Source of the DNA: an uncultured Sunxiuqinia sp. | GTDB taxonomy: Bacteria > Bacteroidota > Bacteroidia > Bacteroidales > Prolixibacteraceae | Assembly (NCBI RefSeq): GCF_947495665.1 | Contig: NZ_CANLZV010000008.1 | Location: 124,001 to 188,000 of the forward strand | Reading direction: 5' to 3' | DNA: 64,000 nt | Part shown: in pieces, positions 26,244-34,184 of the stretch | Position numbering within the stretch: the stretch's first letter is position 1 | How the letters are laid out: the number at the start of each line of letters is the position of its first letter | Notes under the pieces: generated by a model | Database searches by the model: none | What the model saw: the letters and a program-made list of their open reading frames with translations, nothing else | Told to the model about the DNA's origin: nothing | Translations under genes and position numbers: made by a program

Positions 26244-27245
26244 ATGGGAAAACGGCAAGATAAAGTATTTAAATCGGATACTGGACGAGTTCATAGGTGT
26301 AGTATTGTGTCTCTATCACCACTTAAAATTGAAAATGTAATTGAATATCCTGAGCTTGTCAAAACTCCTGATAAGTTAATTAAATTCTATGCAGTTTCAG
26401 CAAACAGTGTTGATGCCTTATTAAATAATTACTTGTATGCTGCTAACCCTTTGTTATTCAATGATCCTTTTGATTGTCCAGCTCAATTGTGGAATCTTGA
26501 TTCATTTAGATATGAAAATATTCAACGTTTCGCATTATTTGAAGACTTGATTAAAAAATACGGGGAAGACCGTTTTATGTCTCCAATTCATAATCGAAAT
26601 CTTTTCTTTGAATTTAGAATGGCGACTCTGGGAATTATTTGCTTACATGAGTTTTCATTAAATAGCAATGATTGTCAGGATACCTTGTGGGGGTACTATT
26701 CGAACCAACAGGGATTTGCAGTAAAATTTGATAGTTGTATTTTAAGAAAAAGCTTGGGAACACCGTTTCAAGTTGAATATTTGGAAAGATCAAAGTTAGA
26801 TGAATTCAGTTTGGATAGTATTAAAGAGAATGAGGATTTTTTACCAATGTTTTTAAGATGGACTACGCAAAAGAAGAAAATATGGGAAAATGAATACGAA
26901 TGGCGATTTGTCTTACAAGATTTAAAAGCCGAAACATTGATGTTGGATTCTCCAGGTAAAGTAAGACGAAGAACGTATTATAAGTCAGCTATCTCTGAAG
27001 TTTTGCTTGGTCTAAAGTTCTTCCACAAAACAAATATGGTTGAAGTATCAAACAGTAGAAGTTATTACGTTATTGATACTGAAAAATACAATCATCAGTA
27101 TAAGCTGCTGTCTTTCATTTCTTTTCCGTCGGAAATACCAGTGAAACACATTTATATGAAGCAAAAAAAATTAGCAATGCACCCTCGTTCATGTCAGATA
27201 TTTAATGAAAATAATGGAAGATTTCGTATTGAGTATCTTGAATAA
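26244..27245 (+). CDS. DUF2971 protein
   Basis: A 333-residue cytoplasmic-looking protein. It has the DUF2971 signatures LIKFYAVSANSVDALLNNYLYAANPLLFNDPFDCP, then LWGYYSNQQGFAVKFDSCIL and WENEYEWRF. The family has no established function; members are often found in accessory or phage-related DNA. Base composition is visibly more AT-rich than in the housekeeping neighbours, suggesting recent acquisition. It is the second gene of a two-gene unit with the small winged-helix-like protein. Confidence 0.75.
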   Translation: MGKRQDKVFKSDTGRVHRCSIVSLSPLKIENVIEYPELVKTPDKLIKFYAVSANSVDALLNNYLYAANPLLFNDPFDCPAQLWNLDSFRYENIQRFALFEDLIKKYGEDRFMSPIHNRNLFFEFRMATLGIICLHEFSLNSNDCQDTLWGYYSNQQGFAVKFDSCILRKSLGTPFQVEYLERSKLDEFSLDSIKENEDFLPMFLRWTTQKKKIWENEYEWRFVLQDLKAETLMLDSPGKVRRRTYYKSAISEVLLGLKFFHKTNMVEVSNSRSYYVIDTEKYNHQYKLLSFISFPSEIPVKHIYMKQKKLAMHPRSCQIFNENNGRFRIEYLE

Positions 27246-27386
27246 AGGAAAACAGATTTTTTAGTTATTGTACTTTTAAAAACAGAGACATGGGTGCAGT
27301 AGTTAGCCTATAATTCTATTTGATATTCCTAGTAGGATGACAAGGATGTACAATATTTACAGTACGGCCAAGACGATTATAATTTA

Positions 27387-27426
27387 AGCAAGGGTGCCGC
27401 GGATTCCAATCCGCGGCACCCTTGCT
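27387..27426. repeat. 19-bp perfect inverted repeat (REP-like palindrome)
   Basis: Arms AGCAAGGGTGCCGCGGATT (27387-27405) and its exact complement (27408-27426) are separated by CC. It is much more GC-rich than the surroundings. No T run follows on the plus strand, and on the minus strand only a short AT-rich stretch, so it is a weaker terminator than the others here. Palindromes with a GCGGATT core are reminiscent of the REP elements mobilised by RAYT transposases in Bacteroidota. Confidence 0.75.
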
Positions 27427-27432
27427 GTTTAT

Positions 27433-27975
27433 TCACGAATCGCCTTTAATCCAATTAACTATTTTTTCATCGTTGGGCTTGGTTCTGGGACTGGCATAGT
27501 CTACCAGATGACCTTCTTTGTCAATCATGTATTTCTGAAAGTTCCAGCTCACTTCCGAGTCCGAAACGCCGTTCTTGGCCTTTTGGGTCAGCCACTGGTA
27601 AAGCGGGTGCATGTCATCACCTTTAACCGATATTTTGGACATCATGGGAAAGCTTACTCCATAATTTTGCTGGCAAAACTCGGCAATGTCATCGTTTGAA
27701 CCGGGTTCCTGGTTGGCAAAATTGTTGGCCGGAAAACCAATGATGGTAAAGTCATCTCCGCCATATTGCTCGTAAAGCTCCTGCAACAACTCATACTGCG
27801 GGGTTAGTCCGCATTTGGAAGCGGTGTTGACAATCAGTACTTTTTTCCCTTTCAACTGGCTCAAATCAAAATCCGAACCTTCAATATCCTTCACCTTAAA
27901 ATCGTACAAGCTGGTTTGTGCAAAACCAAGGGCTGCAATCAGCAGGAAAGAAAACAGGAATGTTATTTTTTTCAT
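27433..27975 (-). CDS. Glutathione peroxidase, exported
   Basis: A 180-residue thioredoxin-fold peroxidase with a signal peptide (to about residue 19, LGFAQ). The catalytic Cys lies in VNTASKCGLTPQYELLQ (Cys rather than Sec); the resolving region FPANNFANQEPG and the WNFQKYMID motif near the end are present. It reduces peroxides with thiol donors in the periplasm. A second copy without a signal is at 35397. The gene ends seven bases from the palindrome. Confidence 0.9.
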   Translation of the reverse strand: MKKITFLFSFLLIAALGFAQTSLYDFKVKDIEGSDFDLSQLKGKKVLIVNTASKCGLTPQYELLQELYEQYGGDDFTIIGFPANNFANQEPGSNDDIAEFCQQNYGVSFPMMSKISVKGDDMHPLYQWLTQKAKNGVSDSEVSWNFQKYMIDKEGHLVDYASPRTKPNDEKIVNWIKGDS

Positions 27976-28100
27976 GACTTATGCTTTGTTTGTTTAACAC
28001 GATTTTAAACAGTCGGGAGGTGAAAATGTTTGTTGAGCCCTTGCCGTCAGACTCTTAATTCTTGTTAATAAAAACCCGCTTAATTTCCTCCTAAAATGTT

Positions 28101-28108
28101 TATCTTTG
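28101..28108 (+). promoter_or_regulatory. -7 box of dnaX
   Basis: TATCTTTG, an exact -7 consensus, 20 bases before the dnaX ATG. No clear -33 element at the expected distance. Confidence 0.45.
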
Positions 28109-28127
28109 AGCTTCATTAAATGAAATT

Positions 28128-29231
28128 ATGGAGAATTTTATTGTTTCCGCCCGAAAATACAGACCAGATACATTTCAGTCGGTGGTTGGACAAGCATCGA
28201 TTACCTCGACCCTTAAAAACGCGATTAAAAACAGCCAGTTAGCGCATGCTTACCTGTTTTGTGGTCCGCGTGGTGTGGGAAAAACAACCTGTGCCCGTAT
28301 TTTCGCCAAAACAATTAATTGCCAGAATCTGACGGCCGAAACCGAACCTTGCAACACCTGCGAGTCGTGTCAGGCTTTCAACGGAAACCGGTCCTACAAT
28401 ATTCATGAGTTGGATGCGGCTTCCAACAACTCGGTGGATGATATCCGGAACTTAACCGACCAAGTGCGCATTCCGCCACAAATCGGGAAATACAGCATCT
28501 ACATTATCGATGAGGTTCATATGTTGTCGCAGGCGGCCTTTAATGCTTTCCTGAAAACCCTGGAGGAGCCACCCAAGCATGCCATTTTTATTTTGGCCAC
28601 TACGGAGAAGCATAAAATTATTCCAACGATTTTGTCACGTTGCCAAATCTTCGATTTCAACCGGATTAAGATTAGCGATATCTCGGGACACTTGGGCTAT
28701 GTGGCGCAAAGTGAGCAGGTAACGATTGAGGCCGAAGCCTTGAACGTGATTGCCCATAAAGCGGATGGTGCCATGCGTGATGCGCTTTCCATCTTCGACC
28801 AGATTGTCAGTTTCTCCGGAAAAGAAATCAGCTACAAGGATGTGATTTCAAACCTGAATGTGCTGGACTATGATTATTACTTCCGCCTGGTCGATTTGCT
28901 TTTGAAAAATGATGTGCCCAATGCCATGTTGCTTTTCAACGAGGTTCTGAACCATGGATTTGATGGTCATCACTTTATCAACGGGTTGAGCAGCCACATC
29001 CGCGATTTGCTGGTTTGTAAAGATCCGGTTACTTTGCAGCTGCTTGAGGTAGGTGGCGAAATCAAAGAAAAATACAAAGCGCAGGGCGCGGCTTGCAATC
29101 CGGACTTTCTGCTGGAGGCCTTAACCATCAGCAATGATTGTGACATGCAATACAAGGCCAGCCAAAACAAACGTTTGCTGGTGGAGTTGAGCCTGATTAA
29201 AATGGCGCAGCTTACAGTAAAAAAAAAATAG
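28128..29231 (+). CDS. dnaX: DNA polymerase III gamma subunit (zero-frame dnaX product)
   Basis: A 367-residue clamp-loader ATPase. P-loop GPRGVGKTTCARIF (about 45-58), a four-Cys zinc module (CQNL... CNTCESC, about 64-83), DEVHMLS Walker B and ATTEKHKI sensor motif are intact, followed by the lid and collar domains. It loads the beta clamp onto DNA. The frame ends at TAG (29229-29231) immediately after ten A residues; the missing C-terminal tau part continues in the -1 frame. Without frameshifting this is a self-contained gamma protein. Confidence 0.92.
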   Translation: MENFIVSARKYRPDTFQSVVGQASITSTLKNAIKNSQLAHAYLFCGPRGVGKTTCARIFAKTINCQNLTAETEPCNTCESCQAFNGNRSYNIHELDAASNNSVDDIRNLTDQVRIPPQIGKYSIYIIDEVHMLSQAAFNAFLKTLEEPPKHAIFILATTEKHKIIPTILSRCQIFDFNRIKISDISGHLGYVAQSEQVTIEAEALNVIAHKADGAMRDALSIFDQIVSFSGKEISYKDVISNLNVLDYDYYFRLVDLLLKNDVPNAMLLFNEVLNHGFDGHHFINGLSSHIRDLLVCKDPVTLQLLEVGGEIKEKYKAQGAACNPDFLLEALTISNDCDMQYKASQNKRLLVELSLIKMAQLTVKKK

Positions 29232-29250
29232 TTGACGAAGCTGATTCGTC
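29219..29250 (+). promoter_or_regulatory. Predicted -1 frameshift signal in dnaX
   Basis: The elements of a programmed -1 frameshift are all present: A-AAA-AAA slippery run (ten A at 29219-29228), then the zero-frame stop TAG, a five-base spacer (29229-29233) and a perfect hairpin GACGAA/TTCGTC (29234-29239 with 29245-29250, loop GCTGA). Polymerase slippage on the A run could give the same products. Confidence 0.65.
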
Positions 29251-29875
29251 GGTTTTAGCCCCTATTTTCTCCGAACATGCCCCGGCTACAGCGGCTCCTC
29301 AGCCACGTTCGCAAGCAGCTAAAGTGCAGGCCACAGCTCCCAAAACGGATGTGGAGCCTCAGCCTCCCGTAAAAGTGCCGACTAAGCGAAGAATTAAACG
29401 GCATGGAAGTGGTTATACTCCCTCTATTAAAGATGCCTTGTCGGGTAAGATGACTGAAGAAGGCGAGGAAGATGCCACCGAAAAACTCAAGTACTATACG
29501 GGTGAGCAGCTGGAAGAACATTTCACGGAAGAACAGTTTAAAGTAAAATGGCAGGAGTACCTGCTTAAACTGGAGGATCGTCCCAACCTGAAAGCCACGC
29601 TCTCTCGGCCCATTAAAATCAACAAGGATTATAAATTGAATTTGCCGATTGACAACTCGGTGCAATTGGAGGAAATTAATAAAATCAAACCCGATTTGGT
29701 TTCCTGGTTGCGCCGCGAATTGCGCAATACCCGCATTGAGTTGATCACTGATATTGTGGTGCAGGAAACCGAGTACAAGCCGTATTCAGAAACGGAAAAA
29801 CTGGCCGAAATGGTGAAGAAAAATCCAACGCTGGCGCTTTTGAAGCAGCGCTTTAACCTGGATTTTGGCGAGTAG
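29219..29875 (+). CDS. dnaX: dnaX tau C-terminal part, -1 frame
   Basis: The -1 frame is open from the A run to a stop at 29875: KKKIVDEADSSVLAPIFSEHA, a Pro/Ala/Gln-rich linker, then a folded domain (IKDALSGKM, LEEHFTEEQFKVKWQEYL, PTLALLKQRFNLDF). These are the features of the DnaX C-terminal extension of Bacteroidota. Joined to the gamma part the full tau is about 582 residues, the usual DnaX length in the phylum. No start codon is placed sensibly for independent translation; the first Met would lie inside the linker. Confidence 0.75.
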   Translation, partial: KKKIVDEADSSVLAPIFSEHAPATAAPQPRSQAAKVQATAPKTDVEPQPPVKVPTKRRIKRHGSGYTPSIKDALSGKMTEEGEEDATEKLKYYTGEQLEEHFTEEQFKVKWQEYLLKLEDRPNLKATLSRPIKINKDYKLNLPIDNSVQLEEINKIKPDLVSWLRRELRNTRIELITDIVVQETEYKPYSETEKLAEMVKKNPTLALLKQRFNLDFGE

Positions 29876-29953
29876 TGGTTCCGAAAAGGTTTAAGGTACT
29901 GTTAATCGTTAAGGAAATTATGCCTAAATAAGAAGGAGTCCATAATTTTTTAG

Positions 29954-29961
29954 TATTTTTG
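29954..29961 (+). promoter_or_regulatory. -7 box of ferritin
   Basis: TATTTTTG, 28 bases before the ferritin ATG. No clear -33 element at the expected distance. Confidence 0.45.
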
Positions 29962-29977
29962 GTTGAAACGTAAAAAA

Positions 29978-29985
29978 AAGGAGGT
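29978..29985 (+). promoter_or_regulatory. Complete Shine-Dalgarno of ferritin
   Basis: AAGGAGGT lies four bases before the ATG at 29990. It settles the ATG as start over a TTG at 29963, and is notable because Bacteroidota genes rarely carry such a sequence. Confidence 0.65.
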
Positions 29986-29989
29986 CACT

Positions 29990-30502
29990 ATGCTTAAAGA
30001 TCAAGTTTTAAAAGCTCTGAACAAACAAATTAATGCAGAAATGCATTCTGCTTACTTATACTTATCCATGTCAGCTTATTTTGAAGATAAAGGGCTGGGT
30101 GGATTTGCCAATTGGATGAAAGTTCAGTACAAAGAAGAACTTTCACATGCCTTAAAAATATTTGACTTTGTAAACGAGCGCAATGGTCGCGTATTGTTGG
30201 AGCCAATTGATGGTGTTCCAACTGATTTTGGTGGAATTATTGATGTTTTTGAAAAAACATTGGCACACGAACAAAAAGTGACTCAAATGATTGACGAACT
30301 GATGGATGTTGCCGTAGCCGCCAGCGATCATGCAACACAAAGTTTCCTGCAGTGGTTTGTTGATGAGCAAGTGGAAGAAGAATCCAATGTAAACGAACTA
30401 CTTGATAACCTGCGGTTGATTGACGGACAAGGAAATGGCTTGTTCATGTTGAACCGTGAACTGCAAGGTCGTACCTTTGTAGATGCAACACAGGCAGAAT
30501 AA
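29990..30502 (+). CDS. ftnA: Ferritin
   Basis: A 170-residue four-helix iron-storage protein. MLKDQVLKALNKQINAEMHSAYLYLSMSAYFEDKGLGGFANWM carries the ferroxidase Glu and helix A/B pattern; EELSHALKIFDFVNERNGRVLL and QSFLQWFVDEQVEEE follow, with the second Glu set. It should form a 24-mer that oxidises Fe(II) and stores it. The ATG at 29990 is chosen because of the strong Shine-Dalgarno. Monocistronic, with its own -7 box and terminator. Confidence 0.93.
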   Translation: MLKDQVLKALNKQINAEMHSAYLYLSMSAYFEDKGLGGFANWMKVQYKEELSHALKIFDFVNERNGRVLLEPIDGVPTDFGGIIDVFEKTLAHEQKVTQMIDELMDVAVAASDHATQSFLQWFVDEQVEEESNVNELLDNLRLIDGQGNGLFMLNRELQGRTFVDATQAE

Positions 30503-30523
30503 AATGTTTCTCTATAAGTGAAT

Positions 30524-30553
30524 AAAAGGCTGCCTGTTTGGTAGCCTTTTTTT
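30524..30553 (+). terminator. Intrinsic terminator after ferritin
   Basis: Stem AAAAGGCTGCC / GGTAGCCTTTT with loop TGTTT and one wobble, then a T run. Confidence 0.8.
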
Positions 30554-30595
30554 GTTAATACTCAATTCCGGTTGACTTTATACACGAAGCGCAGC

Positions 30596-32782
30596 ATGAA
30601 TAAACAGATTGAAAACGCATGGTTAAAACTCAGGGAAGTTTGTGAAGCTTCTCCGTCGGTAGAAGAAATGAGTGGGATTGAAAAGGCGTTTGATTATGCC
30701 CTGAAAACCCTTGGAGAACAAACCTGGCCCAATGGAGAGATCATCCTGATTCACTCGCTGGAAGTGGCCCAGGTGGTGGCTCAGGAGGTAGGTTTGGGGA
30801 CAAGCTCAATCATTGCAGGGATGTTGCACAACCTGACTTACGAAAAGATTGAGGATCGGCCGGGTATTTCAGATATCGAGGCGCTTTTTGGGCCGGTTGT
30901 GTCCGGCATTCTGGAAGGCATGGCCAAGATCAACGCCTTGGGAACCGACACCGTAGACCTGCACTCGGAAAACTACCGCAAGTTGATGCTGGCTTTGGCT
31001 GGCGATGTTCGGGTAATTTTGGTGAAAATTGCTGACCGCCTGCATGTGATGCGTCATTTGAGCAGCTACACGCTAGAAGCGCAGCATAAAATTGCCATGG
31101 AGACGGCTCACCTCTACGCGCCATTGGCTCACCGTTTGGGTTTGTACTACGTCAATTCCGAATTGCTGGACTTGTGCCTGAAGCATACCAATCCGGAGTC
31201 GTATCAGTATGTGGCCGACCGCTTGGATGAAAGTAAAGAAGAACGTAAAGTTTTTGTTGCCGAGTTTGTTAAACCCATCGAGGCGAAGCTGAAAGCGCGT
31301 GGTTTTCGTTTTGAAATGAAGGCCCGCACAAAAGCCATCAACTCGATCTGGAAAAAGATGCAGAACAAGAAGGTGAGCTTCGATGAAGTGTATGACTTGT
31401 TTGCCATTCGTGTGATTCTGGAGTCGGAGCTGGAGATGGAAAAATCAGATTGCTGGCAGGTTTATTCGATTGTTACCGACGAGTACCAGTCGAATCCCGA
31501 GCGGATGCGCGACTGGATTACAGTTCCCAAGTCGAATGGCTATGAAAGTTTGCATGCCACGGTGCTGGGGCCTCACAAAAAATGGGTGGAGATTCAGATT
31601 CGAACCAAGCGGATGGATGAAGTGGCCGAAAAGGGACTGGCTGCTCACTGGAAATACAAAGGCGGGTCGGCCAGTTCCGAAATGGAAAACTGGCTGGCCA
31701 ATGTGCGGGAGATTTTGGAGAATCCGGATTTGAATATTGTGGATTTTATCGACGATTTCAGCACCAATATTTATACCGATGAGATTTTTGTATTCACGCC
31801 TAAAGGTGATTTGAAGCGCTTGCCGGCAGGAGCCACGCTGCTGGATTTTGCCTATGAAATACACTCGGAAGTGGGCGACCATTGTGTGGGCGGCATGCTG
31901 GATGGGCGGAAGGTGACCTTGCGCCACAAGCTGAAAAACGGCGACCAGGTGTCGGTGGATACTTCCGTCAAACAAAAACCCAAACTCGACTGGCTGGATT
32001 TTGTCATTACCACCAAAGCCAAAACCCGCATTAAAGTTAGTGTAAATGAAGAGCGCAAGATTGAGGCTGAAAATGGCAAGGAAATCCTGCTTCGGAAGTT
32101 GAAAAACTGGAAGATTGAGTACAACGATGATCTTATCCGGATGCTGCTTAAGCACTACAATCTGAAATTGGCTCAGGACTTATACTACAACATTTCGGTT
32201 GGTAAAATTGAGCCACTGGCCATTAAAGAGTTGGTGGGCGAGAAGGAAGCTGAAGCTACAGCCCGGCAAAAGGTGGAAGAAATTCTGCCAGTGGATCAGC
32301 TCAAGGACCTCGACTTTTCGAGTGGCAATGACTACCTGGTAATTGATAACAACATCAAGAACGTGAACCACAAACTGGCTCCGTGTTGTAACCCGATTTT
32401 TGGCGATGCCATCTTTGGTTTTGTAACCATCAATGACGGGATTAAAATACACCGCCGGACTTGTCCCAATGCCAAACAACTGTTCGAGCGCTATCCTTAC
32501 CGGGTGATTCCGGCCAAATGGCGCGACTCTAAAAAACGCAGCTCTTTTCAGGCAACCATCCGCCTGTCGGGAACCGATGAGGCCGGAATTGTTGGACAAA
32601 TTTCATATGTGATTGCCAAGGATGTGAGCGTACAGATGCGCTCCATCAATATTGATTCGGTGAATGGCGCTTTTGAAGGAACCCTGCGAATTTTTGTGAA
32701 CAACCTGGAGCATCTGGACTTTCTGATGCATAAGCTTCAAAACATCAAAGGCGTGATTAATGTATCGCGAGCCGATACCTAA
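30596..32782 (+). CDS. RelA/SpoT-family enzyme, likely synthetase-only
   Basis: A 728-residue (p)ppGpp enzyme. The N-terminal HD domain is degenerate: the usual HD motif is HN (78-79), the following catalytic Glu-Asp is Tyr-Glu (82-83), and the Asn after DRLH is Val (151). The hydrolase is therefore probably dead. The synthetase domain is intact: SIWKKMQNKKVSFDEVYDLFAIRVI, RMRDWITVPKSNGYESLHATV, EIQIRT and GLAAHWKYKGG. The TGS domain (FVFTPKGDLKRLP...) and C-terminal ACT domain follow. So it should make but not degrade (p)ppGpp; a separate hydrolase must exist elsewhere. The ATG at 30596 is preferred to a TTG at 30572. Confidence 0.88.
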   Translation: MNKQIENAWLKLREVCEASPSVEEMSGIEKAFDYALKTLGEQTWPNGEIILIHSLEVAQVVAQEVGLGTSSIIAGMLHNLTYEKIEDRPGISDIEALFGPVVSGILEGMAKINALGTDTVDLHSENYRKLMLALAGDVRVILVKIADRLHVMRHLSSYTLEAQHKIAMETAHLYAPLAHRLGLYYVNSELLDLCLKHTNPESYQYVADRLDESKEERKVFVAEFVKPIEAKLKARGFRFEMKARTKAINSIWKKMQNKKVSFDEVYDLFAIRVILESELEMEKSDCWQVYSIVTDEYQSNPERMRDWITVPKSNGYESLHATVLGPHKKWVEIQIRTKRMDEVAEKGLAAHWKYKGGSASSEMENWLANVREILENPDLNIVDFIDDFSTNIYTDEIFVFTPKGDLKRLPAGATLLDFAYEIHSEVGDHCVGGMLDGRKVTLRHKLKNGDQVSVDTSVKQKPKLDWLDFVITTKAKTRIKVSVNEERKIEAENGKEILLRKLKNWKIEYNDDLIRMLLKHYNLKLAQDLYYNISVGKIEPLAIKELVGEKEAEATARQKVEEILPVDQLKDLDFSSGNDYLVIDNNIKNVNHKLAPCCNPIFGDAIFGFVTINDGIKIHRRTCPNAKQLFERYPYRVIPAKWRDSKKRSSFQATIRLSGTDEAGIVGQISYVIAKDVSVQMRSINIDSVNGAFEGTLRIFVNNLEHLDFLMHKLQNIKGVINVSRADT

Positions 32783-32827
32783 TTCTGCCTCTCCGAAACC
32801 TACCTTCCATTTTAAGCAAAGAAATAA

Positions 32828-32860
32828 ACAGACCGGATGACTTTAAGTTGTCCGGTCTGT
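32828..32860. terminator. Hairpin between the RelA-type and beta-propeller genes
   Basis: Perfect 10-bp stem ACAGACCGGA / TCCGGTCTGT around a 13-base loop; lacks a long T run. It sits between convergent genes and shares the CGGATG-centred core with the hairpin at 34092. Confidence 0.6.
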
Positions 32861-32923
32861 ATTATTGATCTTATTTGCGTTGTTGAGCCTTTGCCAAAAG
32901 GTGAAGTGTTAGACATTTTAGTT

Positions 32924-34057
32924 CTATTTAATTTTACATACCATAATAACTGGATTTGATTCTGCTGAAATCTTAGATGCCATTTTTACAAAGCCTGAGT
33001 TTGCCGGATTAAGTTTCTCCTCTTTTGTCATCTTTCCATACCTCTCAAGAATAGTTAAAGGCATCAAATGAAAAATGAGTCGATCTCCTGCCAGGAATCC
33101 AAACCATCTGTCTAGTGTTCCATCATCAACGTCGTTTATTAGTTTGGACCATATAAACTGTTTGCCATCAGAAATCCGGTATAGTGTTGAATAAATACCT
33201 TCCTTATATGGGTAAAAAAGGTTTAGTTTGAAATAATTGTCACTAGCGTTAAAATCCAGAATACTAGGAGTGTTAAGGATGAGGTTATTTTGAGGATCAA
33301 CAGATCGCTTTTGGTTAGCAATTCTGTATTTCCCATAGTCAATAACAATTGATGGAATCGGAGATCCATTGGTGATATCATAAATGGTATCATGGAAATT
33401 ATGGAAATAATAGATACTGTTTTTTGTCTTCTGAAATCTGCTAGGTTGAGGACTATTTGCCATAGGAAGTTCTTTTAGAAAACCGGTTTGAATCTCGAAC
33501 TTTCTATCCGTTTTTAAAAGGTTTCCAAATTTGCTGGTTGTGCTAAGCGAAATCATATAAGACTTATTGGGAAGCTGAACCATATGTTTAGGACGGTTCT
33601 CAATATCCAATTTATATCTTTTCAGAAATTCACCAGAAAGCGAATAGCATAATATCGCCTTTGAAAAATTTGAGACAACATATACAGTGTCGTTCTGTAA
33701 AAAGATATCACTACACCCATAGTATTCGTTAGGACCACGTCCTTTCCTGCCAATTTTATTAAGATATTCTCCTTGAGCATTGAAACGATAAATTCCTTCG
33801 CTACTATCATTTGATATTATAAGTATGTCCTTATCAAAAGCAAAAATCCACATATTGCCAAGAAGGCATTGGGAATTTGTTTCCAAAGGAATGTAACTTA
33901 TTTCTGAAATAAATTCTGACATTTTAAGTGGTTCCGCTTCCTCAAAACGATATGTGAGCTTGAGTATTTTGTCAAAGGTTGACTGACAATACACTAATTT
34001 CGTACTTCCCACTAGTCCTAATATTAGAAGCGAATAGGTGATTAGTTTTTTCTTCAT
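32924..34057 (-). CDS. 6-bladed beta-propeller protein
   Basis: A 377-residue exported protein. A signal peptide (to about 25, LVYCQ) precedes repeated blade-like segments: DKDILIISNDSSEGIYRFNAQGEYLNKIGRKGRGPNEY and DTVYVVSNFSKAILCYSLSGEFLKRYKL. This matches the 6-bladed beta-propeller family common in Bacteroidota. LVYC could be a lipobox, but it is not typical. The gene is more AT-rich than its surroundings and lies alone between two related hairpins, compatible with acquisition. Function is unknown. Confidence 0.8.
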   Translation of the reverse strand: MKKKLITYSLLILGLVGSTKLVYCQSTFDKILKLTYRFEEAEPLKMSEFISEISYIPLETNSQCLLGNMWIFAFDKDILIISNDSSEGIYRFNAQGEYLNKIGRKGRGPNEYYGCSDIFLQNDTVYVVSNFSKAILCYSLSGEFLKRYKLDIENRPKHMVQLPNKSYMISLSTTSKFGNLLKTDRKFEIQTGFLKELPMANSPQPSRFQKTKNSIYYFHNFHDTIYDITNGSPIPSIVIDYGKYRIANQKRSVDPQNNLILNTPSILDFNASDNYFKLNLFYPYKEGIYSTLYRISDGKQFIWSKLINDVDDGTLDRWFGFLAGDRLIFHLMPLTILERYGKMTKEEKLNPANSGFVKMASKISAESNPVIMVCKIK

Positions 34058-34091
34058 GGCATTTTTTGAAAATTTAAGTTAGTAAATTAAC

Positions 34092-34120
34092 AGATCGGAT
34101 GTCTCCAAGCCATCCGATCT
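34092..34120. terminator. Hairpin downstream of the 215-residue hypothetical gene
   Basis: Perfect 10-bp stem AGATCGGATG / CATCCGATCT with loop TCTCCAAGC. It lies downstream of the minus-strand gene ending at 34185, for which it is the only terminator-like structure, although a T run is weak. Confidence 0.5.
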
Positions 34121-34184
34121 TTAGGAGTACTCTTTAACTCAGCTGCTGTCAGCTGTCAGCTCTAACGAGTCGATATACTTGATG

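Noticed and set aside
28128-29875. dnaX as a broken pseudogene
   Set aside because: The two frames meet exactly at a slippery A run with a stop and hairpin, and both parts look well conserved; programmed frameshift fits better, though a homopolymer error remains possible.
34141-34165. Short CAGCTG-rich direct repeats
   Set aside because: Only two or three copies of a six-base palindrome near a gene end; could be chance.
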